This document shows, one piece after another, positions 55,434 through 64,000 of a DNA stretch of 64,000 nt. The notes beneath the pieces were generated by a model. The model did no database searches. It was not told the DNA's origin and saw only the letters and a program-made list of their open reading frames with translations. Both the position numbers and the translations under genes were made by a program. This stretch comes from Moniliophthora roreri (lineage: Eukaryota; Basidiomycota; Agaricomycetes; Agaricales; Marasmiaceae). The DNA lies in assembly GCA_001466705.2 (NCBI GenBank), contig LATX02000175.1, forward strand, positions 781,986-845,985, in the 5' to 3' direction. The number at the start of each line of letters is the position of its first letter. The stretch's first letter is position 1.

Positions 55434-56192
55434 CATGTATACCTCACAGCGAGTGTGACTAAAGGATGTAATTTATAGTGCTTTTTCGCAAAAGAGTGTT
55501 AAAGATCCTGTTCGTGTTCAGCAAGTTCGACCGTGGTTTCTCATCGATTTCATGGGCATTCGCATTAGTTTCGCATGGAGGCCCGTTCGCCGAGACTGAG
55601 ACGGATAGTACAAGGGCAGTATACAGACTTCCTCAACCGCGCTAACATTGGCTGCCGAACTAGGGATTCGCTATTGCTCGAGTTCAAGATTAAACATCGA
55701 CCCAGGGACATTCTCATAATGGCCTTGGCTTCACTAGTGGTAACAGGGACACCTCAGTTCTGGAATCTCTTAGGATGAGCGTCACCATAGCCCAGCTGGC
55801 AGCTGCCCAGCATTTTGTTAGATGACCCTTGGCGGATCAGAAACGCCTTTCATGGCCATCCACTCCAGTGACTACTTGTCAACACTGTCGGTGTGTCTTT
55901 GGGGTGTTATTATCGATGACTGTGAGCCCAAATCGCCCCGATGCTGATCACCGTCTATGCAGATATCGCAGAAGGAAGATCATACGTCAAGTTAACCGTT
56001 GAACTTGGCGTCAACGTTTTTTCGACGCTTCCGGCATCTTCGATTACTTGACATCTTGACAAGCAGCCCCTCAAATACGCACATTGTTTCATGGATCCCC
56101 CATTCTTCCCTTTTTCATTTTTGCTACATTTCCGGGGTTCGTCGACACACTCATTCTCCTCTCCTCTCGTTTGTCAGCTGTAGAGCGCCCCA
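55434..56192. other. Intergenic region
   Basis: No gene is supported on either strand; the right end should hold the promoter of the chitin deacetylase gene. Confidence 0.4.
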
Positions 56193-58053
56193 ATGATCGT
56201 GACACGTTCATTCGCTGCAGTGGCTCTGGTATCCCTGCTCAAGTTCGTGTCGGCTGCAGACCGAAGCACTGTTGCAGAGCAAGCTGCACTCACAGGTGCG
56301 TGCCTTCCTTCTGTACCCGGACAAACCTCTAATTCTCGCTTCTAGACCCTGTAGAACAATGCAAACCATACAACTACCCGTCTGTTGTCAGTCAGATAGC
56401 AAACTTCCCCAAGGTGTGGGCTACGGCCACCATTCCAACCACCGATACAGCAGCACGCGCCAAGTTTGACGCTATTTTCAGTTCAATCCCGAAGATTGCT
56501 CCCAAGGTTGACATCATCCCATATCACCTTCGTGTTTGTTCTAATGAAGAAACCAGGGCAACATCAGCGCTACTTTGCTAACTTACGACCGAGTCAATGA
56601 CCCCGACTGTTGGTGGACAGCTGGTGGATGTACAGAGGCCAAGACACCGGGTGTTCCTTCAGATATTAGTTTAGTTCCTGAGGTGACTTCTATTTCGAAT
56701 GACTTCATCACGCGTCTCACACATGTCCTAAGCCTCAAACACTCGGCTACGGCTTCGATGACGGCCCTAATTGTTCGCATAACGCCTTCTATGACTATAT
56801 GAGCAGCCAGAATCAGAAAGCGAGTGCGTCTGCATTATTCTCTCACATCCTATATCATATTGCTAATACTGCCGAACCACAGCTATGTTTTTCATCGGTA
56901 GTAACGTGTTGGGCTGGCCATTACAGGCAAAGCGCGCGTTTGAAGACGGTACTGGTCGTCTGTTCCTCTGTACTCTCTTTCACTGACTCTGCACGATGCC
57001 AGGGCACGAAATTTGCGTCCGTGCGTGTTTCCATTGCATTTCCTTTCTGGGATTCTGGTACTGAAGCTTTGAGCGGCAGATGGGTGGTCTCACAAAGCGA
57101 GTTCGTATTAAATGTAAAAAAAAATTCACGCGCTAAACCGATTCTCAGTGACCGGCTTTACAAATGAAGAAGCGTGGGCTGAGCTTTATTACAGTGAGTC
57201 CTTCTCGACGTCTGCACTGAACGTGATCACTAACGGTATTGAATACAGCCGTAGGCACGCATCCCCGACCAAGAAGGATTCATTCCTGACCGCCTTCGTT
57301 GATAGATGCAAGCCATTAAAGTGGTCACCGGTGCTACCCCGACTTGTTTTAGGGTAGGTTACGTGTCACCTCCGAGATGGACGTTCTTGTAAACCCAAGC
57401 CTTGCTTCAGCCACCTCTCGGCGACATCGACGATCGCATCCGTTACATCGCACACTCTCTGGGCTTGAAAACCATGCTCTGGAAATATGACACTTATGAC
57501 ACCATTCCCGGAAAGTCCGGAGTAGTGGAGGTTGCTGCAGTCGAGAGAAACTACGCGGAATTCATACAACTTGCCAAGGGTGGCGCTTTCGCTCGTGTAT
57601 GTATCCTGCTTTCATGTCTGGCGGAAGCTAAAATGAGATTTGTAGGAGGGAGCTATTCTCCTGGCGCATGAAACCAACAATATGACCATGGAACAAGCAA
57701 TCAAGTGGTACCCCCAGCTGAAAGAGGCGTTCAAGGTACGTCTCTCCCCTTGGTCGCACCATAAGAGGTCTTGATAGCTTCAAAAGCACATCGTTCCTGT
57801 TTATGTTGCGTTAAACGAAACGAAGCCGTACGTTGAGAAAAATGTAACCGCCCCCAACTTCCAGCAATGTCAGTTCTCTTGCTATTCTGATCCACTTCGC
57901 AAATTGCAACTCACACACCTCTTAGATGTCTCCGCTAGGAGCAACTCTTCCAAAGACGAAAAGACCAATGATGCCTCTTCCATCCTATCTTCACTATCAA
58001 CATACACCACTATCACATATATGGTACTCTATTGGGTATCTTCCGTATTCTAA
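56193..58053 (+). pseudogene. GPI-type chitin deacetylase (CE4) with a lesion at the metal-binding motif
   Basis: Chitin deacetylases turn wall chitin into chitosan. Thirteen exons can be read. A signal peptide (FAAVALVSLLKFVSA) is followed by DPVEQCKPYNYPSV and DPDCWWTAGGCTEAKT. The NodB domain has TLGYGFDDGPNCSHNAFYDY, ATMFFIGSNVLGWPLQAKRA, GATPTCFRPPLGDIDD and LGLKTMLWKYDTYD. The Ser/Thr tail ends in a hydrophobic GPI signal (ITYMVLYWVSSVF). All exons keep phase except exon 7 (57067-57083), which is about ten nucleotides short and shifts frame. It should encode the motif-2 histidine ligands (HTWSHR in relatives). Most likely a recent pseudogene; a base-calling deletion is the alternative. 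Confidence 0.8.
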
Positions 58054-59322
58054 GTCAGTTCACAACCCCTGCTCAAATTCGTCAGTCGGACTCATTCAAA
58101 CTCTGTAGTTGATATTTTATTGGTATTCCCATCCTTTATCTTCACGCCCATGACGGTGCATTCACGTTCCTTTGTCGCTCTTTACTGGGTAATAGTGGTT
58201 AGCAAGCAATATAGCTACAGGAGTAGACCTTTAGAATTATGAAGAAGTAAATAAAAGTAGCCATTGAATACGTTGAAATTGCTCTCGTTCATCACAAGCC
58301 ATCTTGTCACAAGAGTGAACGTCGTGCGACGGTGCGATCGTAGTGGAATTTCCCATGACTCTTTGAAGCTGTTCTTGTCTTCGTACAGTATGTATGATTT
58401 TGGATATACTCGAATGGACGCTACTGGGTCAGAACAATAGAAGCAGTACATGGGTACCCAAGAGAGGACTGTAACAGTGGCCAACCTTGAACGCCATCCC
58501 AAGGATGTGAATCTGTCCAGCTGTCCGTAGTTCTGTGGATGTAGCTGCTCCCGTGTTCTTCGAATCATTCGGATTGCTCGACTTTTCCGGCGGCCAATCG
58601 ACGGCAATGGCGAATCCCGGCTTTTGGACACAAGAGTCAGCTCACGGCTGTGTGTTGCACCTTGACATGAGCTGGACCATGCAATCAGCGCGGTCCACTT
58701 CGGGTTTGAGCGATGGATGCCGTCGGTGCCGTCGGTACATCCCGACGATAGACATCTCGTTCTCGTTACATCTCGTTGGTCGACTCAAGATGATCTACTG
58801 ACGACCTTGCTTCGTACTTGGTTCGTGACTCGTATTGGCGTATCCTGGATGTCACAGCACTTTGAATTCTGAGGACGAGAGTCTAACGTCAAGCCGACTG
58901 AATTTCGAGGACTTGCTGGGCTAAAATGCAACGGGTCGAATTCTGGTGTTGTTTGGCCTCGGAATCCGTAGTTTCTACACTTTGCTGCCTTCGAGCCAAC
59001 CCGCCTTTCCTGGGTTTTCGGTAGACAATCGGTCACCGAAAGCTAGAACAAAGAAAGAGATGTTAATAGGCTTACGACTTCAAGGAAGAGCTTCAGTCCC
59101 GTTTCAGGAAATCCCAGACCGGTAGGGATGCACTCTGACGGTTTCCTGGAGGGGTGGCCACTGGCCAGAACGCACTGGGACGAAAACACGTGTTGTGACA
59201 GGGAAAGACAAGCACAAATAATGGCCAACTATAACTTGATTCTCAGCTCGATTTCTTTCTCTCTTCCTTACCACCACCATCTACTAAAATCGACGTGTAC
59301 GATCTCCTTCATCATCGCCGCT
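58054..59322. other. 1.27 kb intergenic region
   Basis: No gene is supported. A plus-strand open frame at 58535-58801 has no family resemblance or splice context and is not called. The right part should hold the promoter of the secreted-protein gene. Confidence 0.4.
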
Positions 59323-59960
59323 ATGTACAGCTATCTCAGACTTCTTGCCGCCGCCATCTTCGCCATCACAGTCTCTATGACTAGCCACCGTGTTGACGCG
59401 CTCGTTCTACCTGCGCCCGCTGTTATACCTCGCCATGGAAAAGCCGACTCCCAATTCCCGCCTACGCTTTCCGAGAATATGAGTGGGTATTCTGGTCCCG
59501 GCGGTTCAGCCTCGGGTGGTTCCATCACAGATAGTGGTGGTAATAGCCTTGTTGAAGTCTTGTCGCGTAAGTCATGGCTCCTCTTCCCATTTGCTCGATA
59601 TATTCATTGCCCTACTCATACAGACAACGCTGGAAATGGCGGTGAGGCCAATTCTGCGACGGGTGTCGGCTCGCCGCTCAAGTCAGCAAAACTGGATCGC
59701 TTGGATTGCGACGCTTGCGAGCCTTCTCGACACAGCCCACTGTCGTCTACCGGAGCTACGAGTATCAGTGCCTACAGTGGGCCCGGTGGTCACGCCGACG
59801 GAGGGTCGGTTCACGATGTTGGTCATGACTGGATTCCAGTCCTCTCTCGTAAGTTATCTATCTCCTCTTACCCATCGACGGCAAGGTTGAATGTATGCGC
59901 TTTGTAGAAAACGCTGGCAGTGCAGGAGACGCGGACAGCTTAGTAGGCGTTTTATTGTGA
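59323..59960 (+). CDS. Small secreted protein built of two Gly-rich modules
   Basis: Three exons (59323-59566, 59624-59848, 59908-59960) give 173 residues with a signal peptide (LRLLAAAIFAITVSMTSHRV). The mature part contains the pattern SGPGGxAxGGSxxDxG...VLSxNAGxxGxAxS twice: SGYSGPGGSASGGSITDSGG leading to NAGNGGEANS, and SAYSGPGGHADGGSVHDVGH leading to NAGSAGDADS. Each module is split at the same point by a phase-1 intron (after VLS), so the modules arose by exon duplication. CDACEP is the only cysteine pair. The ATG at 59323 is chosen because the signal peptide follows at once. Function unknown. Confidence 0.75.
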
Positions 59961-60118
59961 TGGAATGTCCTGTATACGAAGCACGAAGGACTGTACAACA
60001 CTAGTGTATCATTATTCACCAGCACATTTGTAGACCATAATCGTAACACAGCAAAGGGTATATTGTACAAAAAGCTATTGAATACACTTATCCGTCCTAG
60101 AAGAATCGTCCTCATCGA

Positions 60119-60806
60119 TCATCGTCCTCCTGAGCTGGTATTACTGGGAGGTTTGGCCCGCCTCTTTGCAAAACCCGTCGCGTCATTGGTATCTGTAGCG
60201 TCTGGACCATATGGATCCCGTAGGATTCTGGGAGTCGTTGTCGCGGTCTCTGTCGAGCTAGATGCGGATTCGTTGCCAAAGATTCTGTTTCTCGCTGCTT
60301 GATATCTGGCTTCTCGGTCCCTGAGCGATTCGGCAGATGCGGGAGATGGTGTTCTCGAATCGATATTTGTTTGATTCGAGGTTGGTCGCTTCAGTATCTT
60401 GAGCATTGGTTGAAATACCGCTGGTGGTGGCGCAGACGTTACAGAAGACGATGAAGATATGTTTAGAACTGGCATCGGTGCAGGGACTTTGCTGTTACTG
60501 GATCCAAGCAATCTAGTCAGACGACCGCGACGAAAGTTTGGGAATACATACGCGTCTTCCCATATCTTCTTGTTCGTCTCCTCACTCGGTGGCTCTTCCT
60601 CCTCCTCCTCCTCATCATCATCATCTTCCCAATCATCTGGAACTACAGCTTTGGGCTTTGCGACACGACGGACGGTCTGCAGGGGTCAAGTGAGTGCCAG
60701 AGGTTGAGAATGCGCCCAAACCAAAAAAGAAACTTGCCAATGTTTCTGGTTGATCCCAAGTAGAGGCGGAGTCAGAGGAGGATTTTGTGACTGCTGCATT
60801 CGCCAT
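60119..60806 (-). CDS. SUZ-domain RNA-binding protein, SZRD1-like
   Basis: Three exons (60806-60738, 60676-60552, 60497-60119) give 190 residues. An acidic stretch (VVPDDWEDDDDEEEEEEEPP) precedes the SUZ-type core: LKILKRPTSNQTN, then SLRDREARYQAARNRIFG. A SUZ-C-like end has LRDPYGPDATDTNDATGFAK. This order matches animal SZRD1, a small protein tied to RNA binding. Intron 1 begins with GCAAGT, a GC donor; the overlapping GT four bases on would break the frame. The start at 60806 (MANAAVTKSSS) leaves 117 bp to divergent DUG1. Confidence 0.85.
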
Positions 60807-60923
60807 TGTCCAGAACGTCCAGCACCGTGTGAAATCGTTCATTTCGCTTGACTCGGTTTGAGCGGACCGTTAGATCACCTACACCAAACCTACACGCACC
60901 CTTCTTCATCACTGTTACCGACA

Positions 60924-62823
60924 ATGCCTGCACCTCAAGAATTCCTCGATTTTGTCGACAACAATGCCGATGGCTTTATTCAACGCCTTTCTGACGCAGT
61001 TTCTATTAAGTCGTACGTTTTTTCTTTCGGATGATCCTTCATTTGCGTTTTACTGAAATACTTGTCTCGATAGTATCAGTAGTGACCCTGCGTACCGTCA
61101 AGAAGTAATCAAGATGTCCCACTGGATCAGCGACCAGTTCTCAGCTGTCGGAGTGGAAACTCAACTTGTCGAGCTCGGAAAGCAGACGTTAGAAGGGAAG
61201 GAATTGCCTCTTCCTCCGGCAGTGTTAGGTAGGATCGGGAACGATCCGAAGAAGAAAACCGTCCTCATATACGGTCACTTTGATGTTCAGCCAGTACGTC
61301 TTAGTATTGACTATTACCCGCCTTGAACTATGTGTCTATATCTCCCTCGATCCCAGGCAAACAAGTCGGATGGTTGGGATACCGAACCATTCACTCTGAC
61401 CGTCAAGGAGAACGGACAGCTGGTTGGACGCGGGTCTTCAGATGACAAAGGACCGGTTCTTGGATGGCTGAATGTTCTGCAGTATCATCATCAACAGAAG
61501 AAGGAACTCCCTGTCAACTTGCGATGCTGCTTCGAAGGTATGGAAGAGAGCGGTAGCGAAGGTCTTGACAATTTCGTAAAACGCGAGTCTAAGCCTGGAG
61601 GATGGTTCGATGGTGTTGACTGCGTCTGTATTGTAAGTTTTGTACTGTTTTTCCGCGTTGCCCGTCTAATTGCGTCCTTCGTGCAGTCGGATAACTATTG
61701 GCTCAATTCTCGTACCCCAGTCATCACTTACGGTCTCCGAGGACTCTCATATTATAAGCTTACCATATCTGGTCCCGCAAAGGATCTTCACTCTGGTGTT
61801 TTCGGGCGCATGGTCCATGAACCCATGACCGATTTGATTGTTCTCATGAGCAAGCTCGTTGACGTCAAGGGAAACATCCTCATTCCCGGTGTCGATGAAA
61901 TGGTCTCTGTTGCCGATGCGAACGAGAGGTTCGTTCTACGGCCAGACCCATCCAAACCAATCTGCTGACGACCTCATTTTGCTCCTTGCAGGAAACTATA
62001 CGAGTCCCTCGACTACAGCATCTCAGACGTTGAAGAATCTGTCGGTGCACCCATTACTCTATACTCAGACAAATGCGAAGTTTTGATGGGTCGTATGAGA
62101 ATGCCTAGTCTGTCGCTGCACGGCATCGAAGGCGCGTTCTACGGTGCTGGAGGAAAGACCGTCATTCCTGCAAAGGTGTCGGGCAAATTTAGCATCCGGT
62201 GCGTTCTCAAGTATACCTAGCTTGTCGTGTTCTAAATCTATTCATCCATCTCGTCAGTTTGGTACCACCTCAAACTCCAGAAAATGTCAACCCTCTCGTC
62301 AAGAAGTACATCGAATCAGAGTTCGCCAAGCTCGGAACCAAGAATAAGTGCACTTTGGAAACGGATCATGGTGGCAAGCCATGGGTCGCCGATATCAATC
62401 ACTGGAACTTTGAAGCTGCCAAGGCAGCCACTCGGGTACGAGAATTTATCGACGTGGATTGTACTTCTACTAAAGCGAAGTGCCAGGCTGTCTACAAGAA
62501 AGAGCCTGACATGACTCGTGAAGGCGGCTCTATCCCTGTAACATTGACTTTCGCAGAGTCCTTGGGTGTGAATGTACTGCTACTGCCTATGGGAAGAGGT
62601 GATGATGGTGCCCAGTACGTCTCACGCCCCTTTTCTCTTGATCTTCAAGGGTGCTGAACTAAACCTTTAGCTCTACAAATGAGAAGCTGGATCGATCCAA
62701 CTTCATCGAGGGCGTGAGTTTCTTTCTCCTCGCGTGCATTCTTCATCCAGTCGCTTATGGATTACCTTCCAGACCAAGCTTCTTGGTACTTACTTGTACG
62801 AAGTTGCTGCACACACCAATTGA
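60924..62823 (+). CDS. DUG1: Cys-Gly metallodipeptidase (M20 family)
   Basis: Dug1 hydrolyses Cys-Gly and other dipeptides in glutathione turnover. Nine exons (60924-61012, 61074-61293, 61357-61632, 61687-61928, 61992-62198, 62258-62435, 62487-62614, 62671-62713, 62773-62823) sum to 477 residues, the yeast length. Metal and catalytic motifs are VLIYGHFDVQPANKSDGW, GRGSSDDKGP, FEGMEESGSEG and ISDNYWL. Dimerisation and C-terminal metal-binding parts include GPAKDLHSGVFG, REGGSIPVTLTFAE and LPMGRGDDGAHSTNEK. The product of the ChaC enzyme at 6.0-7.4 kb is its expected substrate. Its stop lies 107 bp from the convergent GH43 stop. Confidence 0.95.
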
Positions 62824-62930
62824 TACCCACAAGTTCAGGCAACGTAGGACAATTGACATTGTATCAAGTGGTATTTATACGTTGAAATTGTACGACTGTA
62901 TCATTTACTTGGTCCTATCCGTGTCTTGCA

Positions 62931-64000
62931 TCAAACAGGCTCCGGAATATCCTCTTGGAAACTAACGGGGCTGCCCAGATCCGGTGTACCATCTGAGTTC
63001 CATTTCACAGCTAAATCGGACACTAATTCAGCAAATAAAATTCGAGTAAGACTCAAAACCGACACTCACGTTGCACCATTGTATATCGCTTGCCATCGCA
63101 TGTAGAAGGGACAGTGGAAGATGCATGATAAACCTATAAACCAACCCAAAGGTCAGTCATAGTCGAATGGATAAAGTAGGCACACGCACATTCCAGATCT
63201 GTTTACCGCCAGCACTCTGGAAGAATGCGTTGTGCCCGGGCTAGAGTTTTCTATAATGTCAATATATGTTGCGCTTCAACTTGGGCCAGCTCTGACCTCG
63301 TTATTCCTGTGAACAAAATTAGCTGCGCCTCCAGAAGAAATTATGTATGTTCACTTACCCATTCGCACCTGTGAAGATTGGGCTACCATACTTGGTCCAT
63401 GAGCTAGCACTGAGAGGATTGGATCCTGTAAGTTCAAGTCTTCCGAGGGAATATCCGGTTCCGGCGCAATTAGACGCCGAATAAACGATGAAAGTACGAC
63501 CGCCGTGGTATAGTGCAGCTGCAATAGGGTCATCTGAGCATCGCTAGCAGGCAGAGAAAGTACGCACATACCAGGTCCTTCATTGACATTAGCTCCTATA
63601 CGTTCCCAAGACAATGTCGGGGTAGAAATTTTCACGCTGTTGCCGACGGTTGTCGCACTATTCATCTGACTAGACGGGGGATGAGTACAAGACAAATTGA
63701 CACGAGTATTTCAAGAAACGCACGAAATCCACAGACATTGGTCTAGAAAATGAATAGGTCAGCAAGTTGAAATAGGGCAAGGGTGAGACTGACTATCTCC
63801 ATCCCAGCTGGAGTAGACAAGGTATCGAGTTTCGCCGAAAATGAGTATAGTGGCATCGATAGCCCAGACATCTCGGTTGGGAATGGTTATCCTGCCTGGA
63901 ATGGTGTGTTGAGACAGAACGGAGACGTAAAGCGCAGTGGAGTGTGCTCAACTCACATTTGTACGAGAGCTTGTTATAACCTGGAGGGTTGTAGAGGTGC
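62931..64000 (-). CDS. GH43-type glycoside hydrolase, 5' end beyond the window
   Basis: This is the C-terminal part of a multi-exon gene running off the right edge. Visible pieces fit the five-bladed GH43 fold. They include DVWAIDATILIFGETRYLVY near 63840, VNEGPG near 63580, YSLGRLELTGSNPL near 63420, GHNAFFQSAGGKQIWNVYH near 63210 and LAVKWNSDGTPDLGSPVSF near 62990. The stop is TGA at 62931. Relatives are arabinofuranosidases or xylosidases acting on plant wall hemicellulose. The catalytic base aspartate and any signal peptide lie outside the window, so substrate is not assigned. Confidence 0.8.

Noticed and set aside
58535..58801. 88-residue frame in the 58-59.3 kb spacer
   Set aside because: No homology style, no splice signals in useful places, and no neighbouring exons.
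1..64000. CRISPR arrays, bacterial operons, ribosome-binding sites, tRNA genes
   Set aside because: Introns, gene families and transposons are eukaryotic. The repeats seen have no regular spacing with unique spacers. No cloverleaf with a proper T-loop was found by reading.

Overview
The window is nuclear DNA of a filamentous basidiomycete, most likely an Agaricomycete. Genes are dense and carry many 45-65 bp GT-AG introns. The families are fungal: a trifunctional FOL1 folate enzyme, a GPI-type chitin deacetylase, GH128 and GH43 glycosidases, a Kre9/Knh1-like wall protein, a coiled-coil F-box protein and a fungal 7TM protein. The transposons are a Ty3-type LTR element, a Harbinger transposase remnant and inverted-repeat elements. 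No operons, CRISPR arrays or tRNA genes were seen. There are four single-N gaps (22106, 23943, 28278, 37916).

Layout. 1-3.1 kb: decayed DNA-transposon sequence. 3.1-17.9 kb: a compact gene block with PPX1, EMC2, a ChaC-type glutathione cyclotransferase, a hypothetical gene, AP-1 sigma, ribosomal protein eS30, a permease/deoC pseudogene block, FOL1, SEC11 and GH128. 18.4-29.5 kb: a young Ty3/gypsy element with 460 bp LTRs and a GGTTG target duplication, inserted between two inverted repeats. Its interior looks like a mosaic of two or more copies joined at N gaps. 29.5-39.1 kb: AT-rich, CpG-poor sequence with decayed inverted-repeat elements, a solo LTR and a tangle of local repeats. 39.1-64 kb: a second gene block with a 7TM protein, ACC deaminase, a secreted App1-like phosphatase, an F-box protein, a Kre9-like protein, deoC, an amino acid permease, a YIPF-type Golgi protein, a chitin deacetylase with a lesion, a two-module secreted protein, a SUZ-domain protein, the dipeptidase DUG1 and a partial GH43 enzyme.

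Links between genes. ChaC and DUG1 catalyse consecutive steps of glutathione breakdown (glutathione to Cys-Gly to amino acids). GH128, the Kre9-like protein, chitin deacetylase and GH43 act on cell-wall or plant-wall polysaccharides. SEC11, EMC2, the YIPF protein and AP-1 sigma all serve the secretory pathway. The permease and deoC 3' ends at 50.8-53.8 kb were copied in reverse orientation to 10.6-12.2 kb, where the copy has decayed.

The strongest items for a second look are: the retroelement mosaic and its canonical -1 frameshift heptamer; an extra RGG/zinc-knuckle ORF downstream of pol; CpG-to-TpG decay visible between repeat copies; three GC-AG introns; the inverted segmental duplication; and a chitin deacetylase whose only visible lesion removes the metal-binding motif 2. 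Exon coordinates were read by eye from splice signals, frame continuity and family conservation. Where exon sums were checked they are stated, and one junction that does not close is flagged.
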